Under the pieces are notes generated by a model, which did no database searches, had not been told where the DNA came from, and worked only from the letters and a program-made list of their open reading frames with translations. From JAUICS01 sp964384335 (GTDB lineage: Bacteria; Pseudomonadota; Alphaproteobacteria; Micavibrionales; Micavibrionaceae), in assembly GCA_964384335.1 (NCBI GenBank), contig CAYLKN010000006.1, positions 1-64,000 of the forward strand: a DNA stretch of 64,000 nucleotides. Reading direction: 5' to 3'. A program made the translations under genes and the position numbers. Of this stretch, positions 52,699 through 61,478 are shown piece after piece. Numbering within the stretch: the first letter of the stretch is position 1; every line of letters starts with the position of its first letter.

Positions 52699-53094
52699 TT
52701 ATTTCGTCTTTTCAGGCTTTTTTTCAATATCGTGGCCGGTTGTTCTTTCGACAATACGGGCGGATTTACCCTGACGGTCGCGCAGGTAATAAAGCTTGGC
52801 GCGTCTGACTGCCCCGCGACGAATAAGATCAATACTGTCTATCCTTGGGGATAAAAGTGGGAATACACGCTCAACACCTTCACCATAGCTGATTTTGCGC
52901 ACTGTGAATTTCTCATTTGGACCGTTACCCTGACGGGAGATACAGACTCCCTCGAATGCCTGGACACGTTCGCGGGTTCCTTCCCGTATTTTCACGTTCA
53001 CGCGGATTGTATCACCGGGTGAAAATTTCGGAAATTCTTTGCCTTCGGTCAGTTTTTCGACTGTTTTCTGCTCAAACTTCATTACTGTATTCAT
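52699..53094 (-). CDS. rplS: 50S ribosomal protein L19
   Basis: A 131-residue bL19, which sits at the subunit interface. FSPGDTIRVNVKIREGTRER, QAFEGVCISRQGNG, SYGEGVERVFPLLSP and RRGAVRRAKLYYLR are all present. A charged 15-residue tail follows. It lies 149 bp after trmD and 6 bp before leuC. Confidence 0.97.
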   Translation of the reverse strand: MNTVMKFEQKTVEKLTEGKEFPKFSPGDTIRVNVKIREGTRERVQAFEGVCISRQGNGPNEKFTVRKISYGEGVERVFPLLSPRIDSIDLIRRGAVRRAKLYYLRDRQGKSARIVERTTGHDIEKKPEKTK

Positions 53095-53243
53095 GACATC
53101 AGTCCTTTCATTATCGGATCCCGAAATTGGTTATTAAAAAAACCAGCGGATCACTTTCTTTAATTGCTGTATTCAAGACCAAAAGCCTCAAAGTGGTATT
53201 GTGTATATGGTTTCCAGAAAAAAATCAACAATAATGTTTGAAA

Positions 53244-53948
53244 TTAAACGTCAATCAAATCCGGACGATTCCGTTTTGTCATATCAACCGCTTTTTCTTT
53301 TCTCCATTCATAAATCTGCTTATGATTGCCGGAACGCAACACATCAGGAACGGCAATTGATTGTCCGGTTTTGCTTTCCCACTTTGCCGGTCGTGTATAT
53401 TGAGGATATTCAAGAAGGCCGGATGTGAAACTTTCCTCATCCGGTGAGCTGTCGTTTCCTACAACACCTGGAATAATGCGGATGCAGGCTTCCATCATAA
53501 CCATCGCGGCAACTTCCCCGCCGAACAGAACATAGTCACCGATGCTGATTTCTTCAAATCCGTGCGCGTCCAGAACGCGCTGGTCAACGCCTTCATACCG
53601 GCCGCACAGCATGATGATTTCTGTTTCTTGTGCCAGTTCGGCCGCCATTGTCTGATTAAAAACCCTGCCCCGCGGGCCGGGATAAACTTTGCGAAAAGAC
53701 CTGGAAGGATTCGCCTGCGTTACCGACAACAACGCATCCTCAATAATATCCGGGCGCATGATCATACCTGCACCTCCGCCGAAAGGCGTGTCATCAACAG
53801 AACGGTAATTATCCGTTGCAAAATCTCTGATCTGGACAGTATCGAACGTCCACTTTTTTTGCTCCAGTGCCCGGCCGGGAACGGAGGAACCAAGAGGTCC
53901 GGGAAACATTTCCGGAAAAAGTGTCAAAAGCGTGATATGCCAGGGCAT
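53244..53948 (-). CDS. trmD: tRNA (guanine37-N1)-methyltransferase
   Basis: A 234-residue SPOUT enzyme that makes m1G37 in tRNA and prevents frameshifting. The start MPWHITLLTLFPEMFPG, the trefoil-knot region LCGRYEGVDQRVLDAHG and SIGDYVLFGGEVAAMVM, and the RPAKWE substrate loop are intact. It is 72 bp downstream of rimM in the usual rpsP-rimM-trmD-rplS order. Confidence 0.96.
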   Translation of the reverse strand: MPWHITLLTLFPEMFPGPLGSSVPGRALEQKKWTFDTVQIRDFATDNYRSVDDTPFGGGAGMIMRPDIIEDALLSVTQANPSRSFRKVYPGPRGRVFNQTMAAELAQETEIIMLCGRYEGVDQRVLDAHGFEEISIGDYVLFGGEVAAMVMMEACIRIIPGVVGNDSSPDEESFTSGLLEYPQYTRPAKWESKTGQSIAVPDVLRSGNHKQIYEWRKEKAVDMTKRNRPDLIDV

Positions 53949-54020
53949 AATGTTACAAGCGATATGTTTCGTTCAGGTTAACTGGTCTTTGCGTCTTTCA
54001 GACACTGTATTATTCAAGTC

Positions 54021-54533
54021 TTACTCAAAAAATTCCGATATGTCTGCATGTGTGATTTTCATTTGTTCAGTGTCTATTTCAGGAAAATTTTCTTTTGTGA
54101 AAGGTATAAATCCCTTTTTTCCATGATTTAACTGTACTTCAAGCAAATCTCCCGCACCGAAGTTATCAACCGACGTTACCTTTCCGGTTTTATTCCCCGT
54201 AAGATCATAAACATCAAGGCCAATAAGGTCTGCGGCATAAAATTCGTCTTCATCCTCGCTTTCAGGAAGGTCTGCGCGTTCAATGTAAAGTTCGGCACCT
54301 TTTAAATTTTCGGCTTGTGTTCTGTTTTCTATGCCCTCTATATTCGCAATCCAGTGCTTTCCCAAGATCTTTTCAAAGATCACTCCGGCCGTTGCAGAAG
54401 ATGTACGGTCCGTTCGATACAATGTCCTGGTGTTTTTTTCCGGTTGTCCGGCACCAAAATACGCAATTTTGACCTGCCCTTTTAAACCATGGGCAGAAAC
54501 TATTTTTGCAATCAGTATGCGTTTGTTATCCAT
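54021..54533 (-). CDS. rimM: Ribosome maturation factor RimM
   Basis: A factor of about 170 residues that binds S19 during 30S assembly. The N-terminal domain starts ILIAKIVSAHGLKGQVKI, and a PRC-barrel follows with DEFYAADLIGLDVYDLTG and FGAGDLLEVQLNHGKKG. Three in-frame ATGs exist (54581, 54554, 54533). The first lies inside a hairpin loop and gives an N-terminus unlike the family; the third gives MDNKRILIAK, close to the usual start, so it is preferred, although the ribosome site is weak for all three. The acidic insert ESEDEDE before DEFYAADL is typical. Confidence 0.9.
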   Translation of the reverse strand: MDNKRILIAKIVSAHGLKGQVKIAYFGAGQPEKNTRTLYRTDRTSSATAGVIFEKILGKHWIANIEGIENRTQAENLKGAELYIERADLPESEDEDEFYAADLIGLDVYDLTGNKTGKVTSVDNFGAGDLLEVQLNHGKKGFIPFTKENFPEIDTEQMKITHADISEFFE

Positions 54534-54555
54534 TAAAAAGGTCTGAACCGACATA

Positions 54556-54598
54556 CCTTCACCCGGAAGCCTGATTTTCATCCGAAACCGGGTGAAGG
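54556..54598. promoter_or_regulatory. 11-bp inverted repeat at rpsP/rimM junction
   Basis: CCTTCACCCGG (54556-54566) and CCGGGTGAAGG (54588-54598) are a perfect inverted repeat with a 21-nt loop. On the message the loop holds the first possible rimM ATG and the 3' arm covers the GGGTGAAGG before the second ATG. It could attenuate transcription or limit rimM translation relative to rpsP. Confidence 0.5.
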
Positions 54599-54604
54599 CA
54601 AAAA

Positions 54605-55356
54605 TTAACCGTCTTTTTTCTCTTCTTCTTTATTCTCATCTGCTTTTGATTCTTCTGCAGGTGCTTCAGCGGATACGGCTTCATCAGAAGATTCTGCTTC
54701 GGCAGGCGCGCTTTCCTCAGTCGTGTTTTCAGCCGTATTATCGGCCGTATTCTCGGCGGCGGCCTGCTCTTCAGCCGATTCTGCTGCTTCGGCCTCTTCT
54801 GATGCCGCTGCTGCGGCCGCTTCGGCCTCGGCTTTGGCCGCTTCCTCGGCTTCTTTTTTCGCCTTCAGTTTTTCTTCACGTTCTTTAACGNNNNNNNNNN
54901 NNNNNNNNNNNNNNNNNNNNNNNNNNNNNNNNNNNNNNNNNNNNNNNNNNNNNNNNNNNNNNNNNNNNNNNNNNNNNNNNNNNNNNNNNNGGCCGCTTCC
55001 TCGGCTTCTTTTTTCGCCTTCAGTTTTTCTTCACGTTCTTTAACGCGTTCCTGTGCCTTTTTGCCGGGTGCGGATTTTTTAGGTTTTTCAGTGATTTTCG
55101 GCATTTCCATTAATCCGGCTTCGCCTAAAAACCGGGATACTCTGGGGCTTGCTTCTGCACCTTGCCCAAGCCAGTACTTCACGCGTTCTTCATTATAAGA
55201 AAAACGGTTTGGGTTGTCGTTTGGCAAAAGCGGATTGTATGTACCCAGTTTTTCAATAAACCGTCCGTCACGTGGGGCGCGTCCGTCCGCGACGACCAGC
55301 TTGTAAAACGGGCGAGCCTTCCGTCCGCCGCGTGATAGTCTTAGTTTAAGTGCCAT
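54605..55356 (-). CDS. rpsP: 30S ribosomal protein S16 with long Ala/Glu tail (contains N gap)
   Basis: The core (residues 1 to about 90) is bS16: MALKLRLSRGGRKARPFYKL and VADGRAPRDGRFIEKLGTYN. Beyond it is a tail rich in Ala, Glu and Lys, interrupted by 100 N. The 55 bp on both sides of the gap are identical; merging them (removing 155 bp) gives one uninterrupted frame of 198 residues, stop at 54605-54607. The tail is therefore about 100 residues of A/E/K/S repeats (EAEAAAAASEEAEAAE type). Long acidic bS16 tails are known in alphaproteobacteria. First gene of the rpsP-rimM-trmD-rplS run, 34 bp after ffh. Confidence 0.92.
54891..54990. other. Assembly gap of 100 N flanked by identical 55 bp
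   Basis: The 55 bp before the gap (54836-54890) are identical to the 55 bp after it (54991-55045). This is the pattern of two contigs that overlap by an assembly word length but were scaffolded with a fixed-size gap. No sequence is probably missing. Confidence 0.9.
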
Positions 55357-55390
55357 TTTTACTCTCCTTTTGTTAAATGGTTGATTATGA

Positions 55391-57007
55391 CTATTTCCTT
55401 TTTTTCCGTTTTTTGATTTTCTTGGTTACGCCGCGTTTACCCGCGCCCTGACCGGGCATATCGGGATAACCGCCGCCGGAATCGGGGCCGCCACCAGGGA
55501 AGCCGCCAAACGGGTTTAAACCTCCCATACCCGGCAAGCCGCCGCCGGAAAGGTTTCCGCCAAGACCGGGCAGGGCAGGGGCGTTTTGACCCTGTTTCCC
55601 AGCGTCGGAATTGAAAAAAGCGGGATCCGTCTGCTTAAGCTGTTCCAGCATCTGCGCATCCTGACCGCCCATCATGCCCTGCATTTCCTTCATCATGTTT
55701 CCCATGCCCATTTTGCGCATTTTTTTCATCATGCCGTGCATCTGCTGGTGTTGCTTCGACAATTTGTTGACATCCTGAACACTTGTACCGGAGCCGGATG
55801 CAATTCTTTTTTTGCGTGAGGCGTTAAGTAATGCCGGTTTTGCGCGTTCTTTTTTAGTCATGGATTGAATAATGGCTTCCTGTTTTTTAAGAAAATCATC
55901 ATCCGGCGCCTTATCACCCATTTGTGAGGCCATTTTGCCAATTCCCGGTATCATTTTCATGAGACTGCCGAGGCCGCCCATTTTTTTCATGGACTGGATC
56001 TGGCTTAAATAATCTTCGAAGTCGAACTCGCCTTTTTGAAATTTTTCCGCCATTTTCTCGGCGGCTTCCTGATCTATTGTTTCCGTTGCCTTTTCAACAA
56101 GGCTGACAACGTCCCCCATACCCAGAATGCGGCTCGCTATCCTGTCCGGATAAAACGGTTCCAGAGCATCCCATTTTTCGCCCGTACCCAGAAATTTGAT
56201 AGGCTTCCCGGTAACGGCGCGCATGGACATCGCCGCACCGCCGCGCGCATCCCCGTCAATCCGTGTCAGGATCACACCTGAAATGCCCACGCGGTCGTTA
56301 AAATTTGTGGCCGTCGTTACCGCATCCTGGCCGCTCATCGCATCTGCAACGAGCAGGGTTTCAACCGGCTGTGCCGTATCCCGGATGGCTTCGACCTCCT
56401 TCATAAGATCATCATCAATCGACAAGCGCCCGGCGGTATCAAGCATGACTATATCGTATCCACCCTGCCTTGCCTCCTGCATTGCCCGTTTGGCGATTTC
56501 AACTGGATTTTGTCCCGGAACGATCGGCAGTGTCGCTATGCCTGTCTGTTCCCCCAGTGTTCTTAACTGATCCTGAGCCGCAGGACGGTAGGTATCAAGC
56601 GATGCCATCAGAACCTGTCTGTTTTCCTTGTCGGTAAGGAATTTTGCGATTTTGGCCGTTGTTGTTGTTTTACCAGACCCCTGAAGACCCACCATAAGAA
56701 ATGGAATTGGCGGTTTTGCATGCAGATTCAGGCTTTGGTTCTCATCGCCAAGAAGCTCGATAATCGCGTCATTAACAATTTTGACAACCTGCTGGCCCGG
56801 CGATACAGATTTAACGATCTCCTGCCCTATGGCGCGTTCGCGCACATCTTCTATAAATTTTTTGACAACAGGAAGGGCGACATCTGCTTCAAGCAGGGCA
56901 ATCCGGATTTCGCGCATTGCGGCATCAACATCCTTTTCCGAGAGGCTGCCGCGGATTTTTAGCTTGTCAAAGACATTACCGAGTTTTTCACTTAAGTTAT
57001 CAAACAT
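55391..57007 (-). CDS. ffh: Signal recognition particle protein Ffh
   Basis: A 538-residue SRP54 GTPase that binds signal sequences and 4.5S RNA and delivers ribosomes to FtsY. The N domain and G domain are complete (G1 GLQGSGKTTTTAK, G3 DTAGRLSIDDD, G4 TRIDGDARGGAA). The Met-rich M domain follows (about 320-460, HQQMHGMMKKMRKMGMGNMM), then a Gly/Pro/Met-rich tail ending KKIKKRKKRK that is longer than the E. coli protein. It is upstream of rpsP, the standard order. Confidence 0.96.
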   Translation of the reverse strand: MFDNLSEKLGNVFDKLKIRGSLSEKDVDAAMREIRIALLEADVALPVVKKFIEDVRERAIGQEIVKSVSPGQQVVKIVNDAIIELLGDENQSLNLHAKPPIPFLMVGLQGSGKTTTTAKIAKFLTDKENRQVLMASLDTYRPAAQDQLRTLGEQTGIATLPIVPGQNPVEIAKRAMQEARQGGYDIVMLDTAGRLSIDDDLMKEVEAIRDTAQPVETLLVADAMSGQDAVTTATNFNDRVGISGVILTRIDGDARGGAAMSMRAVTGKPIKFLGTGEKWDALEPFYPDRIASRILGMGDVVSLVEKATETIDQEAAEKMAEKFQKGEFDFEDYLSQIQSMKKMGGLGSLMKMIPGIGKMASQMGDKAPDDDFLKKQEAIIQSMTKKERAKPALLNASRKKRIASGSGTSVQDVNKLSKQHQQMHGMMKKMRKMGMGNMMKEMQGMMGGQDAQMLEQLKQTDPAFFNSDAGKQGQNAPALPGLGGNLSGGGLPGMGGLNPFGGFPGGGPDSGGGYPDMPGQGAGKRGVTKKIKKRKKRK

Positions 57008-57222
57008 TACCCTTTAACCGTTAGCTGTAAATAAATAGCAGTTTAAACACAGTGAGCGTTATTTCGCCGACTGCGGTGTACCGTTAAGCACTTTTTTTAA
57101 AAGTACTGTAAGAAATTCGCTAACATTGATAATGTGGATAACCTCCCATTGTCAAGGGAAAACCCATATCGGCCGCATCATGATGACTGAAAGTCGTTTT
57201 TCAGTCACGAATTTTACTAACC

Positions 57223-57426
57223 TTATCCGCCAAGGCGGCACGTCATAAACATTTCGTCATATTCGACGCATGAGAAAAGCGGTGCGTTTCCCGACAACGT
57301 ATCGTTTATATTGTTGCCTGTGTTAAGGAAAAACGGTGCCATGATAAAGGCCAGCATTATTATAAAAAGAACGAGGCCTTTAAAGGCATCAACCATTTCT
57401 GAACGTCTTGCGGTGTATGTCGCCAT
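57223..57426 (-). CDS. Small 67-aa membrane protein
   Basis: A 67-residue protein with one membrane helix (about residues 16-34, GLVLFIIMLAFIMAPFFL) and two cysteines in the C-terminal tail (FSCVEYDEMFMTCRLGG). AGGAGACAG, 7 nt before the ATG, is a good ribosome site, which supports a real gene. No family is recognised. It is upstream of ffh on the same strand with a 215-bp gap that contains a 9-bp hairpin (57184-57207) but no T-run. Confidence 0.6.
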   Translation of the reverse strand: MATYTARRSEMVDAFKGLVLFIIMLAFIMAPFFLNTGNNINDTLSGNAPLFSCVEYDEMFMTCRLGG

Positions 57427-57760
57427 TTTCTGTCTCCTGGTTTTAACGTTTTTGTTTTCTGATCAGGAATGCTGCAATGGACGTGCATATCAAAATCTAG
57501 TCTTTTGATACGTCTTTTCTAATACCGAAGAGTGTATAATTATAAACTTTTGAAGGATTTAAATCAGAATTGTTTAAAGAAAACGTTGTATTTTGCGAAA
57601 AATCGCAAATGCTGCAAATTCAATATGATTTGCAAATTGCAAATTAATTTGCGTTTTGCCTGTGTATTGCAAAACAGCAATGCCGTTTGTAATGAAGTTT
57701 AAACCTGCATTTTTGAATTTATTCTTTCATACCACCAAGAGGCTATGATAACGAAAAATA
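57427..57760. promoter_or_regulatory. AT-rich divergent region with clustered TTGCAA motifs
   Basis: A 334-bp gap with no gene, between the small membrane protein (minus) and alr (plus). From 57594 to 57676 the motif TTGCAA or close variants (TTGCGA, CTGCAA) recurs about seven times, including ATTTGCAAATTGCAAAT. This may be a multi-site regulator region for alr or only low-complexity sequence. Confidence 0.4.
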
Positions 57761-58888
57761 ATGTCTGATTATAACAATTATCCCCGTGGTACATGGCTGG
57801 AAGTCGATCTCTTGCAATTGAAAGACAATGTAAGAATTCTGAAAGACACTGCGGGAACGGATATCCTTGTCGTTGTTAAAGGTAACGCTTACGGTCATGG
57901 CCTCATCCCCTGCGCCAGAGCCGCGGTAGCCGCAGGTGCGCGCATGCTTGGCATTGCAACGATTTCCGAAGGCGCCCTGCTTAGAGAAGCGGGTATAAAA
58001 ACTGATATCCTCAGGCTTACGGCTTATTTGCCTGAAGAAATACAATATATGGTTGAGAATGACATAGCGTGCATTGTCTGGACAAAACACCAGGTCGATG
58101 TGTTTCAAAAACAGGCTGAGGCTTGCAACAAAGTCCATAATGTCCATCTTAAAGTCGATACGGGTATGGGCCGTGTCGGTGTTTTCCCCGAACATGCACT
58201 GGAAATTGCACAATATATCGTCAAGCAGCCTCATTTATACCTGGAAGGGGTATGCAGCCATTTTCATTCTGCCGAAGCAACACCGGAAACTTCCGAAAAA
58301 CAAATGGCGAAATTCGAAGATGTTTTAACAGTTCTGAAAAAGCATTCTGTAAAACCCGGGCTTGTTCACCTGGCAAATTCTCGCGGGTTGCTAAAATTTA
58401 AAGAAGCCCGTTACAACATGGTGCGTTCCGGGGTGGTGACCTACGGCCTTCCGTATGCGGATGATTTCGCATTACCGGACGGGATTGGTCCTGTTGCACA
58501 ATGGAAAGCCAGAATTGTAAGCATAAGGCAGCTTCCCAAAGGCCATGTTGTAAGTTACGGCGGGCAATACACAACAAAAAGGGACAATGAAAAAATCGCG
58601 ATTATCCCCGTGGGTTATGTTGACGGATTACACAGGTTTCCCCCGGATGTTAATGAAGTTCTGATTAACGGGCGCATACTGAAAACAGTGGGCCGGATTT
58701 GTATGGATCAGACTCACATTTCAATCCCGGAAGATATGGATGTCAGGGAAGGGGATGAAGTTGTCATTCTTGGAACGCAGGGCGGCGGAGAAATAACGTC
58801 CCTTGATATTGCGCAGCGCTGGGGTACAAATAAATACGATGTCCTTGTCGGAATACACGAACGCGTTCCAAGGGTTTATAAAACATGA
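57761..58888 (+). CDS. alr: Alanine racemase
   Basis: A 375-residue PLP enzyme that makes D-alanine for peptidoglycan. The PLP Lys40 is in VVVKGNAYGHG and the catalytic Tyr in VVSYGGQY; RSGVVTYGLPY and GRICMDQTHISI are also standard. Length is normal. The stop overlaps the start of the aspartoacylase-like gene (ATGA), so the two are coupled. Confidence 0.95.
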   Translation: MSDYNNYPRGTWLEVDLLQLKDNVRILKDTAGTDILVVVKGNAYGHGLIPCARAAVAAGARMLGIATISEGALLREAGIKTDILRLTAYLPEEIQYMVENDIACIVWTKHQVDVFQKQAEACNKVHNVHLKVDTGMGRVGVFPEHALEIAQYIVKQPHLYLEGVCSHFHSAEATPETSEKQMAKFEDVLTVLKKHSVKPGLVHLANSRGLLKFKEARYNMVRSGVVTYGLPYADDFALPDGIGPVAQWKARIVSIRQLPKGHVVSYGGQYTTKRDNEKIAIIPVGYVDGLHRFPPDVNEVLINGRILKTVGRICMDQTHISIPEDMDVREGDEVVILGTQGGGEITSLDIAQRWGTNKYDVLVGIHERVPRVYKT

Positions 58889-59793
58889 AAATGCCGGAAA
58901 TTCTAAAATTTGAAGGTCATGAAGGCGTGGGTAATGGAACCGGGCCGAATGTTACGATATTTGGTGCCAATCACGGTAACGAAATATGCGGGCCGCTGGC
59001 CATTGCAAAAGTCGTAAAACTTATTGAAGCGGGGAAAATTAAGCTTACGCGCGGCCTTCTCACGCTCGTTCCCGTCTGCAATCCTCTGGCCTATGATCAG
59101 AACAGGCGCTTTGTTGATGTTAACCTGAACCGTCATTTTTATCCCAAAGATAACCCGCAGAATTATGAGGAGCATATTCATAATGTTCTTTGTCCGGTTC
59201 TGGAAATGACCGACTACTTTATGGATATCCATTCTTATCGTTCGACAGGGGGGGCTTTTGTTGTTCTGGCATCCCTGGAACATGTGCCGAATGAGATCGG
59301 CCTGGCCCGCCAGTTGGGCATTCCAGACATTGTTACGGGCTGGGCGGACGCGCTTAAAAAGAACGAAGACATTGAAGACCCGAGGCGAAGCTGGGGGGCT
59401 TCTGATTATGTAAGGAACACCGGGGGCTGCGGTACACTCATTGAATGCGGTAATCACAACGACCCCAAAGCGCCGGACGTTGCTTTCAACGCCATTTTAC
59501 ATTTCCTGAGAGGGACAGGTATTGCTCAATTTTCCGATGATCTGTTTATTAATGGCCAATATATCAACAAGCCAAAAGAGATTGAGTTGAAGGGAGCTTT
59601 TCTGAAATTAAAGCCCGGAGAATTTGTACAGGACTGGACAATTATTCACCCTGTTGAGAAAGGTATGACAATTGCGCATTATGATGACGGTGAAAAAATT
59701 GTAATGCCCGAAGACGGTTACATCGTTCTTCCGAAGGCTGATGTGGAAATCGGCGGAGAATGGACCTGGTGGGGTGTTGAGACTGATTTGTAG
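58885..59793 (+). CDS. Succinylglutamate desuccinylase/aspartoacylase family zinc hydrolase
   Basis: A 302-residue M14-like zinc hydrolase. GANHGNEICGPLA gives the first His and Glu ligands and MDIHSYRS the second His; LIECGNHND is the region of the catalytic Glu. The C-terminal beta domain is complete. AstE/aspartoacylase enzymes remove acyl groups from amino acids; the substrate here is unknown. Overlap with alr suggests a link to D-alanine or peptidoglycan turnover, which is inference. Confidence 0.85.
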   Translation: MKMPEILKFEGHEGVGNGTGPNVTIFGANHGNEICGPLAIAKVVKLIEAGKIKLTRGLLTLVPVCNPLAYDQNRRFVDVNLNRHFYPKDNPQNYEEHIHNVLCPVLEMTDYFMDIHSYRSTGGAFVVLASLEHVPNEIGLARQLGIPDIVTGWADALKKNEDIEDPRRSWGASDYVRNTGGCGTLIECGNHNDPKAPDVAFNAILHFLRGTGIAQFSDDLFINGQYINKPKEIELKGAFLKLKPGEFVQDWTIIHPVEKGMTIAHYDDGEKIVMPEDGYIVLPKADVEIGGEWTWWGVETDL

Positions 59794-59869
59794 ATTTCCG
59801 GGGTGTCACTTTTAGCGTTGTCTCTATTTATTTGACGAAAAACAGGAAAAACTGTAATAGAATGCGGCA

Positions 59870-61132
59870 ATGGATGAGAAAAAGCCGCAGATTCTGACCT
59901 TTGGATGCCGCCTTAATATTTATGAAAGTGCGGTGATGCAGGATCATGCCGAAAAAGCCGGTCTGGACGATGTTATTATCGTAAATACATGTGCCGTTAC
60001 GAAAGAGGCGGAACGCCAGGCGAGGCAGGCAATACGCAAGGCTTACCGGGAAAATCCCCACAAGAAAATCATCGTAACCGGATGTTCTGCACAGATTGAT
60101 CCCAAGACTTATGCAGAGATGCCGGAAGTTTCAAAAGTTATCGGCAACGATCTGAAGATGAAGGCGGAAACATGGAACCATCCGTCCGATAAGAGAGTTG
60201 TTCTGAATGATATTATGGCCGTTAAGGAAACAGCAGGGCACCTGGTTCAGGGGTTTCAGGGCAAAGCCAGAGCCTTTGTCCAGGTCCAGCAGGGCTGCGA
60301 CCATCGCTGTACGTTCTGCATCATCCCATACGGGCGCGGAAACTCCCGTTCCGTACCTGTGGGTGTAATTGTGGAGCAGGTTCGGAAACTTCACGAAACC
60401 GGACATAAGGAGATTGTTCTGACGGGTGTGGATATTTCATCGTACGGGCAGGATCTGCCTGGCACACCTTCACTCGGACAGATGATACGTCGTCTTATCG
60501 GTCTGGTTCCGGAAATCCGCCGTATCAGGCTGTCTTCAATTGATCCTGCAGAAGTGGATCAGGACCTGTGGCGGCTGATTGCGGAAGAACCGAGGCTTAT
60601 GCCTCATCTGCACCTGAGTATGCAGGCGGGGGATGATATGATTTTAAAGCGCATGAAACGGCGTCATTTGCGCCATGATCTTTATGATCTTTGCAGAAAA
60701 GCACGGGATCTGCGCCCGGATATGGTTTTCGGGGCAGATGTCATTGCCGGTTTTCCGACTGAAACAGAAGAAATGTTTGAAAATACCCGCAAGACCGTTG
60801 AGGAGTGTGACATTACGCATCTGCATGTTTTCCCGTATTCGGAGCGTGAGGGAACACCCGCGGCCAGAATGCCGCAGGTTGATAAACAAACCCGACGGGA
60901 GCGCGCAGCCATTCTTCGGAAGACAGGGCAAAGCAACCTGGAAAAATTCCTGACCCGCCAGATTGGAAAAACCGGGGAGATATTGATTGAGAAAGACAAT
61001 ACCGGGCATACCGAACATTTTGTCCCGGTTTGTTTAGAAGGAGATGGAATTGGATTCCGGCCGGGTGAAATCGTGGGATCAAGAATTACCGGCCACGCCG
61101 ACAGCAGGCTTTTGGCAGAAGCCATATCCTGA
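59870..61132 (+). CDS. mtaB: tRNA t6A37 methylthiotransferase MtaB
   Basis: A 420-residue radical-SAM enzyme that makes ms2t6A37 in tRNA. The N-terminal cluster cysteines are in TFGCRLNIYE, VNTCAVT and VTGCSAQID; the radical-SAM motif is CDHRCTFCII (CxxxCxxC), followed by GRGNSRSVP. A TRAM-like C-terminal domain follows. TFGCRLN points to MtaB rather than MiaB. The stop is 13 bp before the N gap; the flanks are duplicated, so the ending is not affected. Confidence 0.92.
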   Translation: MDEKKPQILTFGCRLNIYESAVMQDHAEKAGLDDVIIVNTCAVTKEAERQARQAIRKAYRENPHKKIIVTGCSAQIDPKTYAEMPEVSKVIGNDLKMKAETWNHPSDKRVVLNDIMAVKETAGHLVQGFQGKARAFVQVQQGCDHRCTFCIIPYGRGNSRSVPVGVIVEQVRKLHETGHKEIVLTGVDISSYGQDLPGTPSLGQMIRRLIGLVPEIRRIRLSSIDPAEVDQDLWRLIAEEPRLMPHLHLSMQAGDDMILKRMKRRHLRHDLYDLCRKARDLRPDMVFGADVIAGFPTETEEMFENTRKTVEECDITHLHVFPYSEREGTPAARMPQVDKQTRRERAAILRKTGQSNLEKFLTRQIGKTGEILIEKDNTGHTEHFVPVCLEGDGIGFRPGEIVGSRITGHADSRLLAEAIS

Positions 61133-61145
61133 ATTTGCCCAATAA

Positions 61146-61245
61146 NNNNNNNNNNNNNNNNNNNNNNNNNNNNNNNNNNNNNNNNNNNNNNNNNNNNNNN
61201 NNNNNNNNNNNNNNNNNNNNNNNNNNNNNNNNNNNNNNNNNNNNN
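61146..61245. other. Assembly gap of 100 N flanked by identical 55 bp
   Basis: The 55 bp at 61091-61145 are identical to those at 61246-61300, the same pattern as the gap in rpsP. Merging would join mtaB's end directly to the mtaB-ftsY spacer with nothing lost. Reading frames called through the N run are artefacts. Confidence 0.9.
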
Positions 61246-61301
61246 GGCCACGCCGACAGCAGGCTTTTGGCAGAAGCCATATCCTGAATTTGCCCAATAA
61301 A

Positions 61302-61344
61302 CCAATACCCCCAATAATCCAATACCCCCAATAATCCAATACCC
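61302..61344. repeat. 17-bp tandem repeat in mtaB-ftsY spacer
   Basis: CCAATACCCCCAATAAT is present twice in tandem (61302-61318, 61319-61335) followed by a partial third copy. The repeat touches the assembly overlap, and such repeats can cause the contig break seen at 61146-61245. Confidence 0.85.
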
Positions 61345-61478
61345 ATTGTCTTGGCGAATAAATCAAGTATAGTCTCAGATTATCGGGGCGTATAAACTTG
61401 TCTTTATTGCCGTTCCGCAAATTTCAATTGCAAACAGAATGACACGCGGCTGACATTCAAATTAAGTTAAGAGTAGAT

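Noticed and set aside
54723..55043. Plus-strand frame rich in Ala and Ser running through the N gap
   Set aside because: It is antisense to the repetitive rpsP tail and crosses an artificial gap.
61079..61420. Minus-strand frames crossing the second N gap
   Set aside because: They depend on 100 N and on duplicated contig ends; no real gene is supported.
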